Origin: Melitaea cinxia
Lineage: Eukaryota; Arthropoda; Insecta; Lepidoptera; Nymphalidae
Direction: 5' to 3'
Assembly: GCF_905220565.1 (NCBI RefSeq)
Contig: NC_059399.1
Span: 7,347,501-7,411,500 of the forward strand
DNA length: 64,000 nt
The position numbers were made by a program, and so were the translations under genes. Positions 12,001 to 25,400 of this stretch are shown piece after piece. Each line of letters begins with the position of its first letter. The stretch's first letter is position 1. The notes under the pieces are model-generated. The model was not told where the DNA came from. It saw nothing but the letters and a program-made list of their open reading frames with translations, and did no database searches.

Positions 12001-15000
12001 CCTATGTTTTTGAAGTAAGAGACTTGAAATTTAAAATGTACGCTCTGTAGATGGTGAAAAGGTGTCCAAATAATGTACCTTTAGAAATCAACTCCCTTTT
12101 AGGGTTAAAACGTCGGATGGTAGGTTGACTCACTTATAACGAAATCTCCAAAACTATAACAGCTATAAACTTGAAATTTGGCAGGTAGATCCTTATAGGA
12201 CGTAGACATCCGTTAGGAAACGATTTTACGAAACTCAACACACAGAATAGAATAGAACAGAACAGAATAAAATAGAATAGAAGAGAATAAGGAAAAAAGA
12301 GAATAGAACAGAATAGAATAGAACAGAATAGAACAGAACAGAATGGAACAGAATAGAACAGAACAGAACGGAACAGAATAGAATAGAACAGAATAAGGAA
12401 AAAAGAGAATATAGCAGAATAAGAACAGAACAGAATAGAACAGAATAGAAAAGAATAGAACAAAACAGAACAGAATAGAACAGAACAGAATAGAAAAGAA
12501 TAGAACAAAACAGAACATAACAGAATAGAATAGAACAGAATAGAATAGAACAGAATAAAACAGAATAGAACAGAACAGAATAGAATAGAACAGAACAGAA
12601 TAAGAAATGAATAAAATAGAGTCGAACAGATTAGAACAGAATAGAACAGGAGACGAACAGAACAGAACAGAATAGAATAGAACAGAATGGAATAGAATAG
12701 AACAGAACAGAATAGAATAGAACAGAATAGAATAGAACAGAGTAGAATAGAATAGAATAGAACAAAACTTAACAGAATAGAGAATAGAACAGAACAGAAT
12801 AAGAAATGAATATAACAGAATAGAACAGAACAGAATAGAAAAGAATAGAATAGAATAGAACAGAATAACAACAGAATAGAATAGAACAGAATTTATTATT
12901 ACATATTATACTAGCTGACCCGGCGAACTTCGTATCGCCTAACACAAACTTTATCGTATGGTATTAAAGTTCAAATTGACTTTTAAGTATTATCACAAAT
13001 CTTTTGTATGGGAGTATAGAAGTGTTGTTTTTAGACTTTTTCAGGAAATTCAATTTTTTTTTTTTTAGAATTTTTCTCTCCGTAAGAACCATCCTCGTAC
13101 TTCAAGGAATATTTTAAAAAAAGAATTAGCGAAATCGGTCCAACCGTTCTCGAGTTTTGCGCTTAGCAACACATTCAGCGACTCATTTTTATATTATAGA
13201 TACAGATAACATATATATACATCTATATATATATAAAAGCGAAAGGACACTCATCACGAAATCTCCGAAACTATAACACAAACTTGGAATTTGGCAGGTA
13301 GGTTTGGGGGTTGGAAGTTTTGTATTAATGTCCTATGTTTTTGAAGTAAGAGACTTGAAATTTAAAATGTAAGCTCTATAGATGGTGAAAAGGTGTCCAA
13401 ATAATGTATATTTAGAAATCAATTCCCTTTTGGGGTTAAAACGGGGGATGGTAGGTTGACTCACTCATCACGAAATCTCCGAAACTATAACAGCTACAAA
13501 CTTGGTAAGGAGATGTCCAAATAATGCATCGTAATCTATATAAAGAGAAAGGTTACTGACTCACTCATCACGAGAACTCAAAAACCGCTGGATGGTCGAT
13601 CCATCAAGGATGGACAAAGATGAAATTTGGCAAGGAGGTAGATGATTGTTAGTAGACGTCCGCTAAGAGCGGATTTTGCGATATTGTGATTGTTGTGTTT
13701 TTGCGAGTTTGTATAAAACATATGCAGCAGCTATATGTTCGCCTGATAGGTTATTTATACTGCAGCCGTAAAATAAAACTAAAAATGTGGTATATAGAGA
13801 GGTTTTATAAAAACAACTTTTAAATTATACTAAATTGTGCCTTTTAAAAAGTTACTCAGTCTGATAAGCATTTCAAGTGACTGAAATAAAAAAGTAATTT
13901 GCGTTAAACATCTTAATAGAAACGCATATCTTTATAACCACTCGGACGTAGTCGCGGGCAACGGTTAGTGTATAATAAAACAAAGTCCCCAAAAGTGTGT
14001 GTAATCGATTCCCTCAAAATCTACTGAACGGATTTTCATGTGGTTTCACCAATAGAGAGAGGGCTTCAAGAGGAAGGTTTACGGAGCGGCTAAGCCGATT
14101 TTGATGAGAGTTTCACTGAAAGTTTGCCGCGAAGTTTTTGTGACACACTGATTTCAACGCGAGCGAAGCCGCGGGCACAGCTAGTATACTATAAAATGGA
14201 ACGATTAGTACAATAATACTTACACTTTCGAATGCTGACACTCCAAAATAAAGGTATTATTTAACTAGTTATTATTGTACTAAATATTGATCAAATAGGC
14301 AAAAATGACAACTAGCTTTATTAGTATTAATTACTTAGGTATGATAAACGCAGAAAATTTTCTCTATATTAAATAATATATACATATCTTTAACTTCAAG
14401 TCCCGCAATGCTTGAAGACAAAAGTCTTCGAGCAATGCGTCCTGCCTGTGTTAACATACGGAGCCGAGACGTGGACATTGACGAAGGGACTGGTCCACAG
14501 ATTTAAAGGTGCTCAACGTGCAATGGGACGGGCTATGCTTGGGGTTTCTCTCAAAGATAGGATTAGAAATGAGACTATTCGCGAGAGAACGAAAGTAACC
14601 GACATAGCCCACAGAATTAGTAAGTTGAAGTGGCAGTGGGCTGGTCATCTGTGTCGCAGGACCGATGGTCGTTGGAGTAGACGGGTCCTGGAGCAGAAAC
14701 CGCGTCTTGGCAAACGCAGTGTGGGACATCCTACGGCCCGTTGGACCGACGATCTACGTAAGATTACCGGTGTAGGCTGGATCAGGATTGCGGAAAACCG
14801 GGATGTCTGGCGCGAACTTGGGGAGGCCTATGTCCAGCAGTGGACTGCCATAGGCTGAAGTGAAGTGATGACTTCAAGTCTCCTTTTGCACAACTTATTT
14901 TGTATAGTTATGTAATAAAGTTAGATAAATGAAATAAATAAATAATGTACTTAACTTTTTAATTAAAAAAAATACTGTAAGTATCTTATTAACTCTACGG

Positions 15001-18000
15001 AACAGTCATAAATGCAAAGCTTTTGCTAACGGATGATATAGCTACGTGGAAAGCTCAGGCTGAAAAAACTCTGTTTTTGTTTCAAAGAAATCGGTTCTGT
15101 ATTTTCGCGTGTATATAAAGTTCATGGCGAATGAAATGAGATCGTGTTATATTAGCCTAAATTTTAATCTAGTTTCAGAATTCTGTACAAATTAATACAA
15201 AGATCATTTCGCAAGCTCCGACAAGCACTTGACCGCCTTTTTATTTAAAGTATTTTAGTTTCGTAAAATTATTCTTATAACTAGCGACCCGCCTGGCTTT
15301 GCACGGTTGCAAAAACTATCAGTTTCCCTTTAATATATTATGCATGTATTATATATATGAACCTTCCTCTGGAGTCACTCTATTTACTGACGAAAACCGC
15401 ATCAAAATCCGTTGCGTAGTTTTAAAGATCTAAGTATATACGTATATAGCGGGAAGCGACTTTATTTTATACTATGTAATGCTTTAAAAAACTAATTTCT
15501 CAAAGCTATGTTATTACTTCTATCTCGAACACCAAATGAGATTTGCACTTTAACGATTGGTGATTGCAACTCAACTTTGAAAATATAGTATGAATAATCA
15601 TTGCTTTTATCTATAATAGATTTTGTAACTAGATATGTAGCGATAGGGTTAAAAAGAAAAGTTATTAGCTACTAGGTAAAGAAAGAATAAATGCAAGTAC
15701 TATTATCACTTCGGCCAACTGAAATAATTGCGCTAAATTGCTATTTTTTTACTTTGTACCCGTGCGACAGTAATTCGACAGTAATATTAATATAAGACAG
15801 CCCCAATCTTGAAGAAAAAATAAAAATAAATGAGCCGTCAAGATTTCCCCGTTCAAGTAAATATGTTATTTTCGATTCCACGTTCAAAAAAAAATTGGGT
15901 TAGAACGCCACTAAAATAGATTATTTAAAGAATATAACGTAATAACAAAAAACACAGAAATTGATGTGGATTTTCCTCAGACAGCCTACCAAAATTTAAA
16001 ATCAAAGTTACTACTACTTGACTAGCCCGTTGGACCAGTTTGTAGTGACCCTACTTTGTGCTCGGGGCGTTGTGGGTTAGATTCCCACCCCAAGTCTGGC
16101 TGTAATATATATGTTTATTTATATATGTATTATTTATATGTATGTTTATCGAAGAAAAATATGTAGCTATTGCTATAGCTAACTAGTGTTGGCTGTTACC
16201 TATAACACAAGCATTAAGTTGTTTACTTTAGGAACAGATGACCGTGTATGTATGTTATAAATAGGTATGTATTGCAAGCTATATTTCTCCTGTATCTTGA
16301 CACTAAATGTAAATGTCCTTCAATATCGATCATGCTTTATATGTTTTTTCAATTGACAGTTTATACTTTATATTTTGTATATAAACTTTCTTTTGAACAA
16401 TGTATAGCTGATGTTAAGTTGTTATTTTTTTATAGATGTCTTGAAAACATTAAAAAAAATGTCTTTCTTTTCTTTTTTTTTCTTTGTAATTTATAATATG
16501 AACAAGAATTTGTTATTAAGAGTTTTTAGTTATTGTTATTTACATTTATATAATTTTGAAAAATTAATAAATAAAGACAACATAGCAAATAACTCTAAAC
16601 ATTGTAAAATCTATATTATTAATAATAAACTAGTATAAATGTATGTTTTGTAAGCTAGCAAATATTTCAGATGTTTTTAAGTCAAAGTATGATCCTAATT
16701 AGCTAACTTATATGACTATATGATATAGACTTATTATGAACAATACGCATCGTCAGATTTGTTTCATACCTGTAACGTACACGGAGTACGTTAGCGATAT
16801 ACGTCAGAAATTAAGAAAAATATTATTAAAGTTTTTATACGTAAAAAGTATATATTTTTATACGTAAAGTATGTATAAATTGAAAAATATTTACGTATAA
16901 ATATCTTGTTATAATTTGGTATAAGCAGTTAAAGAAAAACGAGTGTGCTTTAGACCACACGACTGAAGTAAAGCTTCTTTAGCACTAGGCCTACACAATA
17001 GGCTTACACTGTGTCTTAGATATACGAAACGTAACTAACGGCTATGAGAGAAAGAGAGTAAGAAAATGTTTGCTCGCACCCCTATCTCTTTCTTCGTTTG
17101 CCTCGTCCGATCAAAATATTTCATAACGCTTTCGTCACGCATTCACCGGCTCACTCCCTGAGTCAAGCGTGCTTAAAGAAGTTTTAGATCACCAGAAAAT
17201 TTAAAAAATACTGTCGATTAAAATGTCTTTATTTTTATTTAGGTGTCACGTTCGGGCGCTCATCAAGTTGTATTGCGTGGTGCTTCAAAAACCCTGAGCG
17301 GCCGGTATCGATGCGAGGTGTCAGCTGATGCGCCGTTTTTCCATACCGTGTACAAAAGTGCTTACATGCGCGTCATTGGTGAGTAAACAAGTACAATTCA
17401 CTATCAAGCTATACAGTTATTATCCACGTACTTGATGCCAGTCACGTAGCAAGTGATCATTATACCTATTCATTTACAATAACTGTCTCTGGTTTCAAAC
17501 AAAAAAATCTGACTTCAGTTTACACGAACAGGTATAGTACAATACAAATTATTACGGGTAACTCAAAAACTGTACGACAGATGTCGTTTAAATTTAAATA
17601 AAACCAAACCACTAGCACAAGCTTTCAAATATTAAAAGAACCATTCAATCCGTACACATGAAAAAATACAGTCAGTTATAATTAATTAGTCAGGTAAAGT
17701 TATCTTGGGTAAAAAAACAACACACATAGTGAAATGCGCATCTATTGATTTTGAAAACTATATAAAAATCTTCTTGCACGGATATCCTACATATTGTACA
17801 TTTACAAAGACAAACAAATATACGAAGAGCCTTACTTGCTAAATTAATTTTGTAGGTTCAAGAGTTTAGGAGTAGTGGTATTTATTAGGTCAATCAATCA
17901 GTGATTTAGAACATATTGTTTTATAAAATATCCAAAAAGTAAAATTTTACATGCATTCAGAATATAACTTTATTCATTTATCGCGTCCTATGTATATTAC

Positions 18001-18634
18001 TAGCGATAAGAAGTACCTACTCATAAGGCCATTATTACATTGAAGTAATTACATCTAGCTAGTTTTTATTGCTATCTAGAGAAAAGTATTAGTGTAATCA
18101 GCTTCTGCAATTAGGATAAAACTCCTTTAATAAAATTAGTTTACCTACAAACTAATAAACAATGAACTTGCCGTTTGCTTACTCGGAGATTGGTTATTGA
18201 TTGCGTAAACGTAATTAAAAGTTTGTTTGGCAATTTAGTAAGCTAACAATATAGGTGAGTCAATCAGGTTTACTTTGATTTTAGCATCACAAAATTTGCA
18301 TCTGCAATCTGTCTTCATTAACATGTATGAATGGTGTACTGGAATTTTGTTGACTATTTTAAACGTCTACCTAAATAATATGTATAATCCTATTACTATG
18401 TCGTGGAATTCTAAATCGTAAATCAGAACTATTGTTCAGCAATAAACGCGGAGAACACAGGGGATGTTTGATTAAGGTTTATCTTGTTTAATTTACGGTT
18501 ATTGTTCAGCAATTCGATAGCTTCAAGGTGTGCTAAGTTTGCGTATTAGGTGAATTTATGACCGATTCGGCTTGTGGTATTTTTTGATGTAGATAAACTA
18601 TGGCATATTAATCATTTCAAAAATATACATAAAC

Positions 18635-18684
<50 letters not shown>

Positions 18685-21600
18685 AAAAGTTTCTTCAAAT
18701 GGAAAATTCATTCGTAGTCGTTCATATTTAACATATCTTAACATTTTTGAATATCATATCAAAAATTGACTGCTCCAGCGGGGTTCGAACCCGCGTCTCC
18801 GACTGACCGTGTCGGCGCTTTAGCCAATTATATATATATATATGGCCTATGGAACGATGTACCCGCTAGATCGAAATATTTGATATGATGATTTTTATTT
18901 TCATTTAAGCGAACCGTGGCGCCGTCTATAGTGAGCTCTTTACAGAAACCCGTAACTATTCAAAGTTTCATATTACAATGAAAATCTTTGTGATGAATCT
19001 TTGTGAAATGATATTGAAAAATGTTTAGAATTCCTAATGTGTGGGTAACACAAAAATAAAATCGTACATATTAACATATCTTATTAGGTGTAAAACATAT
19101 TTAAAATTCGTGAACAAATATAAAAATTAAAATAATATAATATATTTTTAATTTTATAAATAATAATAATAAAATATATTTTTACCTATATAAATAAGCT
19201 AACAATTTAAATAACGTTCTAATAGTGTGTTAATTTTTGTTATACGATTTATATTGTACGTATAATGGAGACTGTAAACAAGTTGTCGCAATGTTTCTTT
19301 GTCTACGAACTCCTTGGCTGGGCTACGTATATAACAGTAACAACAATGTATACTGTACTTAAAGGAGAACTTTGCTAACGAGGTTTGCGGAGAAGTTAGT
19401 CACAACCTTACAATAATCTATAGCTTAAAACTCAAAATTAAATATATAAAATATAAAGTATTGGGCAGGGTATATAGAAGATACAATAATATTATAAAAA
19501 TAAATTTGATGCGTAAATGAGATTAAAAATAATTTAATCTGTAAATCAATATACTTTATAATAAAGTATAAAGTAGCTTGCATTTTGAAACACGTCATAA
19601 AATGTTTGAATCTATTTAACTATTAAGTAAAGCGATTAAATTATTATTTTTTTCTGTTTTGATAAAGTAATCCTAGTATCCTTATGCGTGAAATAAAATT
19701 AATTTACGATTTACTCTTTTTAATAGTCAATCTGTTGGAGTGGTGTTTGTAGACGCCAAAACAATGACGGTTTGTGGGTTCGATTCCCGCTAGCGCCATC
19801 GCTATATTTGTTTTTGTACAAATATTTGTTTCTGGTTTGGACCTCTGTGCTTGTGGGTCTCCCCATCGTGCCTCGGAGAGCACGTTAAGCTATTGGTCCC
19901 GGTTGTTATCATATACATACACCTGGTAGCGATCTCATAGTAGAAAATATGTGCGCCAGCCCTCAGAGGAGCTGCGTGATGGAATAAGCTCCGATAATTC
20001 TCCTACATAGAGAAAGTATTTGCAACGGTAGAATTGTTACAGAATGTATCGGGGTCAATTGGTCAATCATTACCCTTTTTTTAGTATTAAAAACTATTTA
20101 GCGTTAAACACTTATAAATTTTACTCTGTACCAAGTTCAACCATTCTGCCATAATAGAGGGTGTTACGGACAAACGAAACACGTTGAGTTTATTTCGGCC
20201 GTTCCCCTCGATCGACGTTTCAACCGATACGAGAAAATTCCGACATGAACCTTGATGGACGGACGTATATGCAAGATGAATATACAATACCGACGTTCCC
20301 GTAGCCTCGTTGAAAAAAAAACGTACGCTCTTGGCAGGCATTATCTATTCAAATATGTTAATTTAAATTCGTTATCCGTTATTCTATAGCTTAATAAAGG
20401 TTTGATTTTACTTCAATGGTTTAGCAAAAACGACTTGTCATCGTTTTAGGGCCGTTTGGAGTGTGAAATATGATTTAATTTTATGTCTAGAATTTTTTAT
20501 GTTAATAGAATTAATAAAATTGTATTTTTAATTCTAGAATTACCAGAGGGTGTTCCTTTGGTGCGCGCACAGAAGAGTTGGTATACTGTAGGCGATATGC
20601 TAAGGGTTAATTGCACGTCACCTGCTGCAGACCCGCCGGCGAATCTGACATGGCTAGTCAATGGATATGAGGTTAGTGGATATTTATTTTCAGTTTGTTA
20701 TTTTTTACACTTGCATCGAATAGATAAAATTTACATACCTACAACACAACATTTGCTGTATAAAATTTGTAAGCGATGCTAAACATTTTTAATATCATAT
20801 CAAAAATACCGATCGTTCCAGCAGGGCTCAAACCCGCATCCCCGACTCACCGTGTCAGGTCCGTTGACATTCCCCGCTGGAACGGTCAGTATTTTGATAT
20901 GATATTAAAAATGTTTAGAATATCCCCATGTGTGGGTATTACACAAAAAAAATATACAAACAAATTAAGAGATGCTAATTTAAGGAAACCGACTGACTAA
21001 ACTAATAAATAATCATTATTTACGCTTCAGCCTCTAAGGTCCCACTGCTGGGGATAGGCCTATTTATCTTTGAAGAAAAAGGATCAGATCCACCACTACT
21101 ATGAGTAACGATCGCTATCAGGTGTACATGATAACAACCGGGACAGACAGCTTAACGTGCTTTCCGAGGCACGGTGGGGAGACCCACAAGGACCAACAAC
21201 CAGACCGGAAATAAATATTTGTATAAACACAAATATCCACTCCGAGCGGAAATCGAACCCACGACCATCGGTGTTTAGACTCTGCTGATACGGCACACGC
21301 GCCGTTACACCAGAGCGGTCGTAATTATTTATCATTGAGTTATTATTTTTTATTCTTTATGTTCTAAATGACCTAAAAGCTATAATCAATGTGCCTAATT
21401 TGTCAAAAGTTAAAAGGCCTCGATATCCCGCCACCGGATACAGCGTTCTCGAGGGGACAGTCTGATATAAGCGATACGTCACTAGAAGACGCGAATAGAA
21501 TTATTTTCAGTCCATGGGACGCAATATCTGGTTACGAAGAAACTGCGACTGACGTCATAGACATCCCAGGTGACATTGAAGATTCACTTGGTTCAAATTC

Positions 21601-22338
21601 TTACAAGAAGCTCGAGAGCTCGACGCGAGGACCCCTTAGACTAGAACAAATTGCAAGCAAAAATATTAGCGCGGAAGAAGATAAATGTAATAAGTCTTCC
21701 TCCTTCAGTCAACTCGTTATACGAGTGCAGAATTCACATTTTCATAAGGTATGTGCATTTATTTGAATCTTGAAAATATTTGCATTTCGACTGATGAAAT
21801 AACTATATTTTTTCTTTTTCAAGAATAATACTGTGTCGTAGAATACATTATTTACGCTCTTTTAAAAAATATATATTTCATAAAAAACTTAAATTAATAA
21901 AAAAATAATAATAAACACTTATTCAGGATTTACGCATTTTAAATATTAAACAAGTGACATCTAGACAGTTGAATATTAATATTTAAATAAGTGCACCCGC
22001 AGAGAACTGTTAACAGGCGATACCCGGAATTAATTTTATTTTATAATAATAATAAACGCTATTAAAAAATTGAGGTTGGTGGTAGAAAGGTGAAAATTTA
22101 GGGTTGTATGTATTTTTATTGAAAAAATGAAATATAATTAAAAAATATTTTGCGGTGAGCTTCCCTTACATTTAGGAGGAAAGGAAAATATATGTTGGCC
22201 GATTCTCAGACCTATCCGATACGCAGTCAAAAAAAAATCGGAAAATTTCGTTTATTAGATATTTTGAAGTAGGTATATAATTAATAAATTGCAGTAGGTA
22301 TACTGCAGTGACAAATGTCAACAGTAATGATTTATATA

Positions 22339-22410
<72 letters not shown>

Positions 22411-25400
22411 ACGATTCACATTATTATTTGAAAAAAAAATTAATACATCATACATCATAGTTTGAATATATCATAGTTGAAATATTAATATTAATAATGA
22501 ATACATCATAATTGAAATATTTAACACATGCTGAATATTTATATAGGCAACATATTATTTGTTTATCGTGGTCAGGATATTTTGTAGAGCCGTTTAATGA
22601 AAATTTGTTTAAACCATAAGAATCGATTTTCATATAAGGTCCCCGGTATAAAAAAATATGAGGAGTAAAATCTACTGAACGGATGACCTCGTTACGTTTC
22701 TCGTAACGCCATCTATCGGAACCAATAGGGTTACGATTGATGGTGTAACGACGTTTTCTAATAACGCTATCTTAGATAGATAGATGGCGTTATTTGATTC
22801 GTTTATTGACCATTTGATAAGGTATTAATCTTTTTCTTAGACTAGTAAGCCTTTTTTGTGCCTATTTAGTCAGTCCAGCTGAAGGAGTTAACTCCAGTCG
22901 TACGTCGGAGCTGACACACACACTTTTTTATTTATTTATCAAATTGCTAGAGATCAGAAGTAAGAATATAAATACGTTGAAGTTTATAGGAATTTTATAG
23001 GAAAATGTTTAAACTATAATTTCAAATTTCGAAATTTCTGCACAGGGGCGAATGAATGTAACGTGCGTGGCTCGCATATTGACAGTTTGGTCGGCGAGCA
23101 CAGTGCTTTTACTAGACGAGGAGCGTCCCCAAATAGCTCCTGTCATGGGCAGTCGGGATACGAACTCCGGTAAGAAGTTTCTGAAGTCATACCTAAGTAT
23201 ACGTTTCTCAGAACGTGTTTGAAGACTAGAAATGAAATAACAAGTAGTTTATACCTTTTGTTACATACACAAATGCATCTTATTTTGACATAGTTTAGTT
23301 TAAGATATATTTTACTATTAATTTAAGTATCTATCTCAAGAAAATAATTTATTTATACTTTACTCTATTACTTTTAATTGTATTTAAAAAACTAAGCCCT
23401 AGGAACGCATAAGCAGTGAAGTTAAGGGTATAAATGTTTAAATATTATATGGTTAGAAATAAAAAAGACCACAACAACGACCATTAAAACTGTTTCTAGT
23501 TTTTAATTCAAATGTATTCCCGCCTCATCTCTTCACGTTACAAGCTCTTCTTGATCAGTTCCAAAGTCTTAAGGACTTTGAACCGAGAATCTCTCCAACC
23601 CTTACATTTATCAAATAAAGAGGACACTCTTTAGCTGACAAATGTGTCAGATTTACTATCTTCAATGTTTCTCATTTCCCGAATTCACTCATTAATGTTT
23701 GCTAGCGTTGCGTCTAACTTACAAAAAAAAAAATGTTTAAACTGACATTATCACTAATTCGACATGTTTCTGTACATAATTCAACAACTGCAGTTAATCC
23801 ACTAAATTCATTAGTGGCCATAACAAGACACACTAACAGCAAAAGGTGTTTGGTATACACTTTGTGACCATTCCCGATTGTATTTATTTAACGACCACTA
23901 GTAGATACGACGCTGAATGCATGTATACAGATTTTTGAGTAGATTTTTCAGTTATTTTAGAAAAAAATAACTGAAAAATTTACTCAAAATATTAATAAAA
24001 TGAGACTAAACAACCAAATTAAGTGCAGAAACACTAGTCCATGACAATGACCGACGCTTAACACTAATTTAATTAAATCTATACAAATAAATAAAATTGG
24101 AGTGTCTGTTTGTAATATTAAAATAAATGCTTTTTACTAAATGCAATATGGATGTATACATGGTACATATACCAAAATAATATTTTTAGTATTTTTGTCT
24201 GTCTGTTTGTTCTGGTTAATCTCTGTAACGGCTGGACCGATTTAATTAATAATTTAAGTATAAAATTTTTAATACTTTTATTTTAGAAATTTATTTATTT
24301 TATATCTCTGCGAAATGAACAATAACTTTCTTGTTAAATTCCACGCAGACAAAGTCGCGGGCACAGCTATTCATATAATATACGTTTAATAAACCATACG
24401 GACGAAGGTGTGAGTGTAAGGACTATCTACAAAAGTTCCACCTCGACCCGCTCCATATACATTTCGTATAATTTGTAAGAAGCTTTAGTTCTGCCAAGTA
24501 AGCGATAACACGAGATTCTAAAACTATCTGTGCGCAAAATCACTCCTACAGATTAATTAATTTAACAGGGAATTCTGAATTGTTTGCTCTTGAGAAATTA
24601 GGATGAGCTAATAAATTGCTCATCCTTGTATATTATTTAAATAAATATTTTTACAATGTCTTTAGGCGCATGAGGGTAAATTTTTTACGGATGAAACGGC
24701 AACGTTTTGACGAAACGGCAACGTTTTTGTCGATGGCGCTGGAACGGATTCAAAGCATTATATTTGTATAAATATAAACGAGACTTAAAAATTAGTTTGC
24801 CAAAGAAGTTTCATTTCTGACTTGTGTACTTTTTACGCACTATTTTTAAATTTTAAAAGTTATCTTTGGCAGTAATGATAATTTTGTTTAATATGTAATA
24901 AATATTTTTGGACAATTATAGCTAATACCTACACACATACATGCCTTTTGTTAAATAACAATAAACACATACATTTTCATTAATTTTGTAATTGAATGTA
25001 TCATCATCATCATTTCAGCCTTACAAAGTCCACTGCTGGACACAGGTCTCCGCAAGTTCACGCCAAAAATAGCCCGAACTCATGTGTTTTGCCTATAGTC
25101 ACCACACTGGGCAGGCGGGATGATGACCGAATTGAATGTATTATATTATTACATTACAATTACGTTTTCCGATTATGTAAATAAGGCGGTAGTGATTGAC
25201 GAACGATTATTAGAAAAATATCTTTTCTTTTGTTATAATCTTATTTAAAATGATCATAAAACAATTTCATTCAAACTAATTATTGTAAGACGGTAAATTA
25301 ATATTACAATTTTATAATATAGCTGCGATATTATTTATGAGTAACATTAATGTATAAATAAGCTTTTCTTAGAATATGATCGTACATGACGTAAGTTCAT

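Larger units (their letters stand above)
11822..14184 (+). mobile_element. Stack of Helitron-like repeats (TC...CTAG ends)
   Basis: The block starts TC (11822, preceded by A) with 'tatataaaagcgaaagg' and ends 'gccgcgggcacagCTAG' at 14184, followed by T. This fits Helitron-type ends inserted between A and T. The start motif recurs at 13222 ('tctatatatatataaaagcg') and 13535 ('tctatataaagagaaagg'), and another 'gtcgcgggcaacggTTAG' end occurs at 13968, so several copies are nested or tandem. Shared body blocks are 'tcatcacgaaatctccgaaa', 'tttgaagtaagagacttga' and 'gatggtgaaaaggtgtcc'. There is no Rep/helicase ORF. Confidence 0.6.

Noticed and set aside
12134..12871. A 245-codon minus-strand frame rich in Phe, Ser, Leu and Cys
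   Set aside because: It is created entirely by the agaat/agaac pentamer repeat, and a shifted frame gives a similar string.
18637..22407. CRISPR or other regularly spaced array
   Set aside because: The repetitive stretches in this region are (TA)n microsatellites and SINEs. No array of regularly spaced identical repeats with unique spacers exists in the window.
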